Assembly (NCBI RefSeq): GCF_030546645.1
Contig: NZ_JAUOTO010000008.1
Span: forward strand, 1-64,000
Origin: Flavitalea plasmicola
GTDB taxonomy: Bacteria > Bacteroidota > Bacteroidia > Chitinophagales > Chitinophagaceae
Length of the DNA: 64,000 nt
Direction of reading: 5' to 3'
The position numbers and the translations under genes are program-made. Positions 43,242 through 51,341 of the stretch are shown here, piece after piece. The notes under the pieces were generated by a model, which made no database searches, was not told where the DNA came from, and saw only the letters and a program-made list of their open reading frames with translations. Positions within the stretch are counted from its first letter, which is position 1, and every line of letters begins with the position of its first letter.

Positions 43242-43753
43242 GGCGCTGTGGGCTGTTTAAAAGTTTTAAGCAGAGAGATCATCTTCAGCGCAGTGATGGC
43301 AGCTTCTTCTCCCTTATGACCGTGCTTGCCGCCAATGCGTTCATCCGCCTGCTGCTGATTGTCGACGGTCAGTACGCCGAAAATGGTAGGCACCGGCATC
43401 GACATGTTCAGTTGCAATATCCCGTCTGTCACCGCCCGGCATACATATTCAAAATGAGGAGTATCTCCCCGCAACACACAACCCAGGGCGATAAAGGCCC
43501 GCGGACGATCGTCCTTATATTTGTGCACCTCCCAGAATGCCTTTATCCCAAACGGGATCTCGAAGGCGCCGGGCACGGTGATCACCTCCTGCACTTGCGC
43601 CCCCGAGCGCTCCAATGCAGCCCGGCAACCCTCTTCCAGGGCATCTACGATGGCTGCATTCCATTCGGTACGTACAATAACTACACAGGCATCCTTTTCC
43701 TGCAGGATGCCTGTATCGGACTGTAATAAGCTGCTCTTATTGACCTCTGCCAT
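43238..43753 (-). CDS. ribH: 6,7-dimethyl-8-ribityllumazine synthase
   Basis: A 171-residue enzyme of riboflavin synthesis that joins the ribitylaminopyrimidine with dihydroxybutanone phosphate; it usually forms 60-meric or pentameric shells. Conserved stretches are VPGAFEIPFGIKAF, ALGCVLRGDTPHFEYVC (catalytic His in PHFEYV), and GVLTVDNQQQADERIGG. It starts 3 bp after the TPR gene and its TGA overlaps the start of the Fe-S protein gene. No other rib gene is in the window. Confidence 0.95.
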   Translation of the reverse strand: MAEVNKSSLLQSDTGILQEKDACVVIVRTEWNAAIVDALEEGCRAALERSGAQVQEVITVPGAFEIPFGIKAFWEVHKYKDDRPRAFIALGCVLRGDTPHFEYVCRAVTDGILQLNMSMPVPTIFGVLTVDNQQQADERIGGKHGHKGEEAAITALKMISLLKTFKQPTAP

Positions 43754-43756
43754 AAA

Positions 43757-44437
43757 TTACTGTGTTACACCTAACCTTGCCAGGTACTTGTCGATCTCTG
43801 TTCCCCTGGGCGTGCCGGGATATTTATCCTTGACGATCTTGTACATGGCAATAGCCTCCTGTGTTTTACCCATGCTCTCATATAAATAGCCGCAACGGAA
43901 AAGATATTCAGGAGAAAAGAGCTCGTCCTTCTCATAGTAAGTACCAGCTTTTTTGTATTGCTCGGCTGCTTCCTCTTTCTTCCCTTGCTCGGAATAAGCA
44001 TCGCCTAATAAGCCGAAAGCCCGCACCTGCAATTGTTTGACAGGCGTAGAGAAGTCTTTCAGGTATTTTACCGCGTTGTTAAAGTCGCCCAGTTTCAGGT
44101 AGCAGCTGCCTGCATAAAAAGAGGACAGGTTCGCGGCCTTCGTACCCCCATATTTCGAAATGATCTTCAGAAAACCAGGGTTTACATTGTCGCCATTCAG
44201 TGCCAGCCGGGCAGAATCCATGCGATAATATTCTTCCGCGCGGAAGATAGCGTCATTGGCCTTGGCTTCCTTTGGTTCGCTGACCAGGTTCTTGTAGGCG
44301 AAATAACCGGCTACGATGAGCACCAGCACCAAAATACCATAGCTGGCTTGTTTCCCCCATCGCTCCCAGAAATGCTGTAACTGATCGACTGGGTTCTTCT
44401 CCCCTTCCAGGTGCGCCGGATGTTTGATCTCTGACAT
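43757..44437 (-). CDS. Membrane-anchored TPR protein (YfgM-like)
   Basis: A 226-residue protein with one transmembrane helix at about 32-51 (YGILVLVLIVAGYFAYKN), placing the rest in the periplasm, and a series of TPR units (AANLSSFYAGSCYLKLGDFN, VRAFGLLGDAYSEQGKKEEA, YLFRCGYLYESMGKTQEAIA). The overall plan matches YfgM-type proteins that bind SecYEG and periplasmic chaperones; Bacteroidota homologues lie next to ribH, as here. I infer a role in envelope protein handling but no direct evidence is in sequence. Confidence 0.85.
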   Translation of the reverse strand: MSEIKHPAHLEGEKNPVDQLQHFWERWGKQASYGILVLVLIVAGYFAYKNLVSEPKEAKANDAIFRAEEYYRMDSARLALNGDNVNPGFLKIISKYGGTKAANLSSFYAGSCYLKLGDFNNAVKYLKDFSTPVKQLQVRAFGLLGDAYSEQGKKEEAAEQYKKAGTYYEKDELFSPEYLFRCGYLYESMGKTQEAIAMYKIVKDKYPGTPRGTEIDKYLARLGVTQ

Positions 44438-44492
44438 TGTTTTGTTTTATTGTTCTTTTAATAAGTTAGTGCCTCAGGCTGGTTGCAAAACG

Positions 44493-45488
44493 CTAGTCGA
44501 CGATGAACGGGTAATCCTTATCGACATATACATCTTTCAATACTTCGGAATCATCCGGCCACGGAGACTCTTCGGCAAATTTCACCGACTGGGCCACCGT
44601 ACCTTCTACCCGCTTGTTGATCGCATCGATCTCTTCCTGTGTAGCATACTTCTTCGTGAGGATCGTGTTCAACACCATGCCGATGGGGTCCTTTGCCTTG
44701 TACTCATCCACCTCTTCCTTGGTACGGTATTTCTGCGGGTCGGAAATAGAGTGTCCTTTATACCGGTAAGTTTTGATCTCCAGCAAGGTAGGACCATCAC
44801 CCTGGCGTGCCCGCTTTACAGCTCTTGCAACGCCGTCATGCACGGCCTCAGCGCTCATACCGTCGATGGAGTCCGCCGGCATTTCATAGGCATCGGCCAG
44901 CTTATAGATATCTACGACATTAGACGTCCGCTCTACGGAAGTGCCCATGGCGTAATTGTTGTTCTCGCAAATAAATACCACCGGCAGCTTCCAAAGCATT
45001 GCCAGGTTAAATGTCTCATGCAGCATACCCTGACGGGCAGCGCCATCGCCAAAGAAAGTGAGACACACATTGTCCGTACCCTTGTATTTTTCCGCAAAGG
45101 CCAGGCCGGCACCCGTTCCGATCTGCGCGCCCACGATACCATGTCCGCCAAAGAACTTCACATCCACGCCAAAGAAGTGCATACTTCCCCCCTTTCCTTT
45201 GGCTGCCCCGGTGGCTTTACCATACAGCTCGGCCATGCAGGCATCCGCACTGACCCCCTTGGATAAGGCCAACCCATGGTCACGATAGGCGGTAATAAAG
45301 GGATCATCGGGTTTGGTTGCCGTCATGCATCCCGCAGCGATAGCTTCCTGCCCAACATAGGCATGAAAAAAACCACGGATCTTGCCCTCCATCTTATACT
45401 TTTCCTCTGCCATCAGCTCAAACTGACGTATGAGCTGCATCAGCTCATACCAGTACAGGTAGGTCTCTTTTGAAAACTTAGTAGCCAC
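44493..45488 (-). CDS. pdhA: Pyruvate dehydrogenase E1 component, alpha subunit
   Basis: A 331-residue thiamine-diphosphate enzyme subunit that decarboxylates pyruvate and passes the acetyl group to lipoyl-E2. The ThDP-binding motif GDGAARQGMLHETFNLAMLW followed by ICENNNYAMGT is intact, and YRYKGHSISDPQKYR is the phosphorylation-loop region. The beta subunit is not adjacent, so the E1 is split across loci. The start is GTG: no in-frame ATG lies close upstream and the family N-terminus begins here. It is the first gene of the pdhA-TPR-ribH-Fe-S operon; lipA in the same window makes the E2 cofactor. Confidence 0.94.
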   Translation of the reverse strand: MATKFSKETYLYWYELMQLIRQFELMAEEKYKMEGKIRGFFHAYVGQEAIAAGCMTATKPDDPFITAYRDHGLALSKGVSADACMAELYGKATGAAKGKGGSMHFFGVDVKFFGGHGIVGAQIGTGAGLAFAEKYKGTDNVCLTFFGDGAARQGMLHETFNLAMLWKLPVVFICENNNYAMGTSVERTSNVVDIYKLADAYEMPADSIDGMSAEAVHDGVARAVKRARQGDGPTLLEIKTYRYKGHSISDPQKYRTKEEVDEYKAKDPIGMVLNTILTKKYATQEEIDAINKRVEGTVAQSVKFAEESPWPDDSEVLKDVYVDKDYPFIVD

Positions 45489-45625
45489 TTTTTGAGAATT
45501 TGAGTTTTTCGCCGCCAGGCACGGGGCCCATTTTGATAGGAGCCCCTGCGCGAGTCACCGGCGGGGGCAAATATACGGGGGAAAAAGGAATTTTCGGCGT
45601 TATCTTGCGGCTGAAAATATTCAAC

Positions 45626-46708
45626 TTGCTATTCCTAAAGGAGATATCGCTGGTGCAATTCAAAAACTATGAACAGGCCTCTTTCCGGTTTGGAGAAAGG
45701 ATCGTAGGCATTTGCGGCAGTAATGGCGTGGGGAAGACCAACCTCCTGGATGCCATCTACTATCTCTGCTTTACCAAAAGCTATTTCACCCGTCAGGATC
45801 AGCTCAGCGTACACAAGGGCGCTTCCGGCTTCCGCATCGAAGGAAAATTCGAAAAAGAACAGCAACCCCTCGATGTCGTTTGCATACTAAGGGAAACGGG
45901 TAAAAAAGAGCTGATCTCGGGGGGCGAACCCTGCGAACGCTTTTCCCGGCACATCGGGCGCCTGCCCTGCGTGATCATTGCTCCTGACGACGTGCAGATC
46001 ATTACAGGCGGCAGCGAAGAAAGGCGCCGTTTCCTGGATGCCCTCCTTTCCCAGCTGGACCCCGCCTATCTGCAGGCCCTTATTGAATACAACCGGGTGC
46101 TCCAACAACGAAACAGTTATCTTAAATCACTGACAGACAATAGGATAAAGGACAATGGACTGCTGGAGGTCTACGATTCCCAACTCGTCCGCCCCGGCGC
46201 CTATGTTTTTGAGAAACGCAAGACCTTCCTCAGGGACCTGCTGCCCCTGGTGGAACAATTCTATCTGCAGATAGCCGGTTCACCGGAACCGCTTGCTTTT
46301 ACTTACGACAGCCTGCTGCTCGATACCTCCTTTGCAGACCTCCTGCGCAGCTACCATGAAAAAGACCGCTACCTTCAACGCACTAATGCGGGTATCCATA
46401 AGGACGATATCGATATTCGTTATGGGGCGCAGCCTTTCAAGTCGCTAGCTTCCCAGGGGCAGCGGAAAAGCCTGCTCTTTGCGCTCAAACTGGCTGAATA
46501 CGAAATGCTCAGGCAATACAAGGGATTCCCACCCCTCCTGCTCCTGGATGACGTATTTGAGAAATTGGACGCTCACCGGATGCACAACCTCCTGGATAAG
46601 GTCTGCCTGCAGAATGAGGGGCAGATCTTCATCACCGATACTCATGGGGACCGTATCCGCCAGGAACTGGAAAAACTGAAGATCCCCTGCCAGATCATAT
46701 CGCTGTAA
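45626..46708 (+). CDS. recF: DNA replication/repair protein RecF
   Basis: A 360-residue SMC-like ATPase that helps load RecA at gaps. Walker A is CGSNGVGKTNLLDAIYYLC, the ABC signature SQGQRKSLLFALKLAE, and Walker B PPLLLLDDVFEKLDAHR. I choose TTG 45626 because it starts LFLKEISLVQFKNYEQ, the family N-terminus. TTG 45605 and ATG 45500 in the same frame would add 7 or 42 residues that are not RecF-like. It is divergent from pdhA and is followed by a small protein and DUF721, a common Bacteroidota arrangement. Confidence 0.95.
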   Translation: MLFLKEISLVQFKNYEQASFRFGERIVGICGSNGVGKTNLLDAIYYLCFTKSYFTRQDQLSVHKGASGFRIEGKFEKEQQPLDVVCILRETGKKELISGGEPCERFSRHIGRLPCVIIAPDDVQIITGGSEERRRFLDALLSQLDPAYLQALIEYNRVLQQRNSYLKSLTDNRIKDNGLLEVYDSQLVRPGAYVFEKRKTFLRDLLPLVEQFYLQIAGSPEPLAFTYDSLLLDTSFADLLRSYHEKDRYLQRTNAGIHKDDIDIRYGAQPFKSLASQGQRKSLLFALKLAEYEMLRQYKGFPPLLLLDDVFEKLDAHRMHNLLDKVCLQNEGQIFITDTHGDRIRQELEKLKIPCQIISL

Positions 46709-46725
46709 CTTTCCCTAAAATATTT

Positions 46726-46733
46726 TACATTTA
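46726..46733 (+). promoter_or_regulatory. -7-like box before the small protein gene after recF
   Basis: TACATTTA, one mismatch from TAnnTTTG, lies 31 bp before ATG 46764. It would allow transcription of the small protein gene and DUF721 independently of recF. Confidence 0.3.
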
Positions 46734-46763
46734 GTTTTTCATGCAGCCCGAAAACCAATCGTT

Positions 46764-47237
46764 ATGCCGTCCGACCTGGAATCATCCATCGCATTCTTAG
46801 AATCGACCAATAGCCCTGTGAATGCCTACTTTTCTTTCACCGTCGATGAGACGGGCGAATACGGTATCATTAAAGCCAATAAAGAAGGTCTCCGTCTCTA
46901 CGCCGCCGAGATGCTGAAGAAATCCATAGAGCTGGAGCAAAAACAGGACGGACAGCCCCTGTTCTTTGGCCACCTGGAATGGGTGGTCAGCGATGCCGGG
47001 TACGACCTCATTGCAGGCGTCATCCCGCAATACCAGTCCCGCGCCGAAATACTCGATTCCCGGAATACGCCCCTGGACGAACAACATGAAAAAAAGCCGG
47101 TTGCGCCTGAGGAAGAAAAGCCCCGCCGCTCCGGATGCCTGTTCTCCCTCCTGCTGTGGGTAACCTTCGGAATAATTCTGCTTGCCGCACATAAAGCTTT
47201 CCTAACTTGCACCTATGGGAGAATATTCACTAGGTGA
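46764..47237 (+). CDS. Conserved-looking protein of unknown function with C-terminal membrane segment
   Basis: A 157-residue protein. Residues 1-90 look globular (FTVDETGEYGIIKANKEGLR, LEWVVSDAGYDLIAGVIPQY), followed by a charged, proline-containing stretch (EKKPVAPEEEKPRRSG) and one hydrophobic segment at about 130-150 (LLLWVTFGIILLAAHKAFL). It could be tail-anchored in the inner membrane. I do not recognise the family. The gene overlaps the DUF721 start by 23 bp and probably shares its transcript. Confidence 0.75.
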   Translation: MPSDLESSIAFLESTNSPVNAYFSFTVDETGEYGIIKANKEGLRLYAAEMLKKSIELEQKQDGQPLFFGHLEWVVSDAGYDLIAGVIPQYQSRAEILDSRNTPLDEQHEKKPVAPEEEKPRRSGCLFSLLLWVTFGIILLAAHKAFLTCTYGRIFTR

Positions 47238-47496
47238 GGCATTGCGAAAATTCCTGGATAACAGCCGTCTGAAAGGCGCCGTCCAGGCGCTCAGGATAGA
47301 AGAGATCTGGGAAGAGATCATGGGTAAGACCATTGCCAGATACACCGAGAAGATCGAGATCCACGGTCATACGTTGTATATCAACACTTCCGTGGCCCCG
47401 CTCCGCCAGGAGCTGGTGTACCAGAAAGACACCATCATACAAAGGGTGAATGAAGCACTCGGGGAAAAAGTTATAAAAGAAGTCATTATAAAATAA
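47215..47496 (+). CDS. DUF721 domain protein
   Basis: A 93-residue protein of the DUF721 family, often encoded next to recF or other replication genes. Visible features are the N-terminal SLGEALRKFLDNSRLKGAVQ, the conserved W in RIEEIWEEIMG, and the LYINTSVAPLRQEL stretch, matching the KH-like fold of the family. Proteins with this domain have been linked to the replication initiator/helicase loading in some bacteria (DciA); this copy is shorter and lacks a clear extended part. The coupling to recF supports a DNA-metabolism role. Confidence 0.88.
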   Translation: MGEYSLGEALRKFLDNSRLKGAVQALRIEEIWEEIMGKTIARYTEKIEIHGHTLYINTSVAPLRQELVYQKDTIIQRVNEALGEKVIKEVIIK

Positions 47497-47499
47497 AGG

Positions 47500-48546
47500 C
47501 TATGCCCGCCGTACTCTGGGATCTACCGCTCCGTACAGCACGTCAGCCAGCAGACCGATCAGGATAAAGAAAAAGGAAGACACCAGCACCGAGCCCATCA
47601 CCACAGGAAAGTCCAGCTTTGACAAAGCATCCACCGTTACTTTCCCAATCCCCTTCCACCCGAATATATACTCGACGAAAAATGCGCCTGCCAACAGCTC
47701 TGCAAACCATCCTGTGATTGCCGTGATCACAGGGTTCAATGCATTGCGTAATCCATGCTTCCACACCACGACATACTTCGGCAGTCCCTTCGCATAGGCC
47801 GTCCGGATATAGTCCTGGTCCAGCACCTCCAGCAGGGATCCCCTTGTCAGCTGCGCAATGATAGCCATGGGACGGATACCCAACGTAACTGCCGGCAGGA
47901 TCAGGTTACGCAGCTGCAGCTGTCTGCCGGTAAATGGGTCTGTGTCAAACAGGCTGCCCGTCATGTACAATCCCGTTTGATCGCTCAGGACAAAGCCGAA
48001 TACATAGGCAATGACGATCCCCATAAAAAAAGAGGGCGCCGATATTCCCAATACGCTGGTGAAGATGGCCGTGGTATCCATCCAGGTGTTCTTCTTCACT
48101 GCGGCCAGCACCCCCAGCGCCACGCCTGTTACGGTCGCGATGAACATAGCCGCCAGCGCCAGCAGGATCGTCCCGGGCAACGCCTCCATCAGCACCGCAC
48201 TCACGGCTCTCTTCGTCTGGTAGCTCCGTCGCAGGTATGGCCACTTCAATCCCAGCTTCGTTTCGCCGCCTATGAATACCCCCCTGAGCCCCTTCTGTGC
48301 GATCTCTTCCTTCGAGTGGATCCCGATAGGGCTCACATCATCCAGGTAAAGCAGGAATTGCTTCCAACGAGGCTGGTCCAGGTACAGCTCCTTGCGGATA
48401 TTCTCCTGGGTGGCGGCATCGGCGCGTTGCCCCATCACCAGGCGGGAAGGGTCTCCGAAACCCTGGAAGAGGAAAAAAACGGCCACCACCACCCCCAGCA
48501 TCACCAGCAGTCCATAAATGATTTTCTTGATGAGATATCGTATCAT
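47500..48546 (-). CDS. ABC transporter permease, DppB/OppB type
   Basis: A 348-residue inner-membrane permease with a single N-terminal helix (about 8-28) and five more in the C-terminal domain. The EAA-type coupling loop is SLLEVLDQDYIRTAYAKGLP followed by VVVWKHGLRNALNPVI, the pattern of peptide/nickel transporter permeases. The ATG at 48546 overlaps the stop of the DoxX gene by 4 bp. No ATPase, second permease or binding protein lies nearby; those must be elsewhere, so the cargo (peptides, most often) is unknown. Confidence 0.92.
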   Translation of the reverse strand: MIRYLIKKIIYGLLVMLGVVVAVFFLFQGFGDPSRLVMGQRADAATQENIRKELYLDQPRWKQFLLYLDDVSPIGIHSKEEIAQKGLRGVFIGGETKLGLKWPYLRRSYQTKRAVSAVLMEALPGTILLALAAMFIATVTGVALGVLAAVKKNTWMDTTAIFTSVLGISAPSFFMGIVIAYVFGFVLSDQTGLYMTGSLFDTDPFTGRQLQLRNLILPAVTLGIRPMAIIAQLTRGSLLEVLDQDYIRTAYAKGLPKYVVVWKHGLRNALNPVITAITGWFAELLAGAFFVEYIFGWKGIGKVTVDALSKLDFPVVMGSVLVSSFFFILIGLLADVLYGAVDPRVRRA

Positions 48547-49694
48547 GGTTCGTGTAAGATCGTCGTTGCACCCGGCAAAGCATTGATATCCGGCAAAGCC
48601 TGTCCCAGGTCCGCATAGCTCCATTTGTGAAGGATCACGCCGTTTTTCAGCAGGTACAGCGTTGGGTTAGCCCGCGCGGCCGTTTTGATCGCCGTCGCAT
48701 CGCACTTAAAGATGGCAGCATCCGCACTGATGCCCGCCTTTTCCGTCCAGGCCGCCACGTTATCATAGTTCCCCGTGATAAAATAGAGGGGGATCTGCTT
48801 CGCCTTTATCATAGTCAGTATGAGGCTGAACTCTTTCATCCAGGGCGTAGGATATTCCTCCAGCTCCTTGGTGAAAAAGAAAAGCTTATAGCCCTTCTGA
48901 TCCAATATTGCCTGGGTGGTATCCGTCCCTCCGGCAGTGATCAGGTTGAAGTCCTTGATAGCAGGTTCCGCATTCCCCTTCCGGACGAGTTTGTCAAACC
49001 TGTTAATGAACTTATACGTGTCGTCGAAATCCGCAGGAAAATTGTTGCCGCTGATCTCCAGTCGTTTACCGTTCTTCTCATATACCATGGTGATCACTGT
49101 GCTGTCCGGGATGGCGCCCGGCGGCGCTTTCATCTTCTCGGGCATGTCCGTCCCTGCACGGTAAGGCAGGCAGTCCACCACTGGCAGGTGCACCAGCACA
49201 TACCATTGAAAAGAAAAGGACAACACGGTCGTCAACACCAGGATGGCAAGGCTCGCTACCTGGGAAAGCAGGGGTTTGATACTTCTTTGAGTAAAGAACA
49301 GGAAGAGGATCAACACCAGCAGGATAAGGTCCTTGGTAAAAGACTGGCCCGCAGTGAGGGGGATACAGTCTCCAAAACAACCGCATTCCCGCACCTTCCC
49401 GGATAAATAGGCGTAGCCGGTAAGGAAGGTAAAGAAAATGATCAGCACCAGCAGCAGCCAGCTGAACAGCTTCATCCGCCATCCCAGCAGGATGGCCACT
49501 CCCGCCACGATCTCAAAAACGATCATGACGATGGAGAAGATCAATGTGAAATTATCCAGCCAATGGATGTTCCACACTTCAAAAAACTCCTGCATCTTAT
49601 AGCTGAGGCCCAGCGGATCATTGGCTTTCACCAATCCGGAGAAAATGAACAGGACGCCCACAATGACACGGGCAATGCTAACTAGTATTTTCAT
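48543..49694 (-). CDS. DoxX-like membrane protein, BT_3928 type
   Basis: A 383-residue protein. The N-terminal part has four DoxX-like helices (VIVGVLFIFSGLVKANDPLG, GWRMKLFSWLLLVLIIFFTF) with the GxSGxxKA-like motif, and a CxCFGDC motif (ECGCFGDCIPLT) at the second extracytoplasmic side, as in MauE/DoxX redox-linked proteins. The C-terminal half (about 240-380) resembles a thioredoxin-like fold (YKLFFFTKELEEYPTPW, TLYLLKNG) but without a CxxC. Its role is unknown; electron transfer or disulfide handling at the envelope is an inference. ATG 49694 is chosen because it starts the first helix. It overlaps the permease gene by 4 bp. Confidence 0.85.
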   Translation of the reverse strand: MKILVSIARVIVGVLFIFSGLVKANDPLGLSYKMQEFFEVWNIHWLDNFTLIFSIVMIVFEIVAGVAILLGWRMKLFSWLLLVLIIFFTFLTGYAYLSGKVRECGCFGDCIPLTAGQSFTKDLILLVLILFLFFTQRSIKPLLSQVASLAILVLTTVLSFSFQWYVLVHLPVVDCLPYRAGTDMPEKMKAPPGAIPDSTVITMVYEKNGKRLEISGNNFPADFDDTYKFINRFDKLVRKGNAEPAIKDFNLITAGGTDTTQAILDQKGYKLFFFTKELEEYPTPWMKEFSLILTMIKAKQIPLYFITGNYDNVAAWTEKAGISADAAIFKCDATAIKTAARANPTLYLLKNGVILHKWSYADLGQALPDINALPGATTILHEP

Positions 49695-49702
49695 ATATAG
49701 GT

Positions 49703-49804
49703 CCAAGCGACCAGCTGCAAGCCAGTCTATTTATGTTTAATTAATAATTTCAACTCTATTAAACCCAGCTCGAAGCTTGTAGCTTGTGGCTTGTGGCTTG
49801 CAGC
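49703..49804. repeat. Palindromic dispersed element, copy 3
   Basis: Left arm 49703-49723 contains CAGCTGCAAGCC. Right arm 49768-49804 contains tandem AGCTTGT-type units ending GGCTTGCAGC in the opposite orientation. The core of about 44 bp is A/T-rich. It fills the gap between the DUF1599 stop and the DoxX start, so it would be transcribed as a large stem-loop between these genes. Confidence 0.65.
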
Positions 49805-49809
49805 CGAAC

Positions 49810-50370
49810 TCACCCCCCGTGCTTCCCCTCCGCGATCAATATCAACGCGAATACCGAATAATTTATGATATCGATATAATTGGAATCGATGCCTTCGCTG
49901 ATCAGCGTCTTTCCATCATTGACCACGATCTGCCTTATCCGCAGGATCTTCATCAGGATCAGGTCCACAAAGCTTTCCTGGCTCATATCCCGCCAGGCCT
50001 CCCCATAGTCATGGTTCTTATCCAGCATGGTGCTGCGGGCCAGCGCAGCCTTTTCATCATACCATTTGGCCGCCTCTTCCGCCGGCATCTCTTCTATGGA
50101 CTCCGATCCCGTGATCGACAGCTGTATCAGTCCGATGATGCCGTAGTTCACCATTGCCCGGAACTCTCCCGCCTTGTCCTCTCCCACCCGCTGTACCCCC
50201 GCTTCCTGCAGGGTGCGGATACGCCTGGCCTTGATAAACAGCTGGTCGGCAATGGAAATGGGACGCAGTACCCTCCAGGAAGTGCCATAGTCCCTGGTCT
50301 TCTTGAGAAATATATCCCTGCATGAAAGTACGGCCGCGTCATATTGTTGATTGGTGCTCTGCTCCATCAT
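49810..50370 (-). CDS. DUF1599 domain protein
   Basis: A 186-residue cytoplasmic protein. The DUF1599 repeat appears twice: CRDIFLKKTRDYGTSWRVLR and later STMLDKNHDYGEAWRDMSQ, both with the K-x-x-DYG-x-xW core. A role in nucleotide handling has been suggested for the family, but none is demonstrated. Bacteroidota homologues commonly sit next to BT_3928-type DoxX and folP genes, as here. The gene begins with two ATG codons; a TATATTTG box touches the first, which suggests a leaderless message or use of the second ATG. Confidence 0.9.
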   Translation of the reverse strand: MMEQSTNQQYDAAVLSCRDIFLKKTRDYGTSWRVLRPISIADQLFIKARRIRTLQEAGVQRVGEDKAGEFRAMVNYGIIGLIQLSITGSESIEEMPAEEAAKWYDEKAALARSTMLDKNHDYGEAWRDMSQESFVDLILMKILRIRQIVVNDGKTLISEGIDSNYIDIINYSVFALILIAEGKHGG

Positions 50371-50371
50371 A

Positions 50372-50379
50372 CAAATATA
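50372..50379 (-). promoter_or_regulatory. -7 box abutting the DUF1599 start codon
   Basis: On the minus strand this reads TATATTTG, an exact TAnnTTTG match, ending 1 bp before the first ATG (50370). Transcription would start near the second ATG (50367), giving a leaderless mRNA. Confidence 0.5.
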
Positions 50380-50429
50380 TGGGACATATCTTAGTCATAT
50401 CTTAGCATGAAAAATAAAATCAACCCGCG

Positions 50430-51269
50430 ATGTTCACCTTGAATGGCAGGGGTAAATTACTGGCAGCCGAAAGGCCACTGGTAATGGGTATCCTCAACAG
50501 CACACCCGATTCCTTTTACGGAGGCAGCCGTTTCAACGACGATGCGGCATTTCTGCAGCAGGCGGAAAAAATGGTGCGGGAAGGGGCCGCCATCCTTGAC
50601 ATCGGAGGCCAGAGCACACGACCCGGAGCGGCATGGGTGGGTGAAGAAGAGGAACTGCGCCGTGTGGTTCCCCGCATAGCCCTGCTGAGCCGGCAGTTTC
50701 CACAAACCTTTCTGTCCGTGGATACCTGGTATGCTCGGGTGGCACAGGAAGCCGTAGCCGCCGGCGCCTCGATGGTGAATGACGTCAGCGGGGGCCTGCA
50801 GGACCCCGCCATGCTGCCCGCCATAGGCCGCCTGGGCGTCCCCTATGTCTGCATGCATATGAAAGGCACCCCCGCTACCATGAATAAGGAGGCTGTCTAC
50901 GCGGACGTCACGAAAGAGGTGCTGGACTTCTTCATCAGCCGGGTACAGGATTGCAGAGATGCGGGTATCAGGGATATCATCCTGGACCCTGGTATGGGTT
51001 TCGCCAAGACAAGGCGGCATAACCTCGAATTACTGCACAACCTCTCCGTCTTCTGTATGCTGGGTTACCCCATCCTGTTAGGCGTCTCACGGAAATCCAC
51101 CATCTATAAATTGTTAGACATCACTCCTGAAGAGGCGCTGAATGGCACCACCGTCCTTAACACCCTGGGACTGGTCAACGGAGCGGATATTCTACGGGTC
51201 CATGACCCCAGGGAGGCGCGGCAGGCCATCATCCTGGCGGAGGCGTATAAAGAGGCCGCAGCCCCATGA
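50430..51269 (+). CDS. folP: Dihydropteroate synthase
   Basis: A 279-residue folate-pathway enzyme that joins p-aminobenzoate to the pterin pyrophosphate; it is the sulfonamide target. Conserved loops are MGILNSTPDSFYGGSRF, DIGGQSTRPGA, and DPGMGFAKTRRHN with the sugar-phosphate-type binding residues. Length is standard. It is divergent from DUF1599; a tandem CATATCTTAG lies in the gap (about 50385-50405) and may be part of the promoter. Confidence 0.95.
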   Translation: MFTLNGRGKLLAAERPLVMGILNSTPDSFYGGSRFNDDAAFLQQAEKMVREGAAILDIGGQSTRPGAAWVGEEEELRRVVPRIALLSRQFPQTFLSVDTWYARVAQEAVAAGASMVNDVSGGLQDPAMLPAIGRLGVPYVCMHMKGTPATMNKEAVYADVTKEVLDFFISRVQDCRDAGIRDIILDPGMGFAKTRRHNLELLHNLSVFCMLGYPILLGVSRKSTIYKLLDITPEEALNGTTVLNTLGLVNGADILRVHDPREARQAIILAEAYKEAAAP

Positions 51270-51276
51270 TCTTTCC

Positions 51277-51312
51277 AAAAAAAGATCGCGCCCTGCCTTT
51301 CGGCGGGCGCGA
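51277..51312 (-). terminator. Intrinsic terminator after the FKBP lipoprotein gene
   Basis: TCGCGCCC plus GCC (51286-51297, one bulged T) pairs with GGC plus GGGCGCGA (51302-51312) around a TTTC loop. On the minus strand a run of T (complement of 51277-51283) follows directly, so it ends the FKBP/NrnA transcript. Confidence 0.85.
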
Positions 51313-51341
51313 CCTGTATGTACAATACTATAACTTATAGG

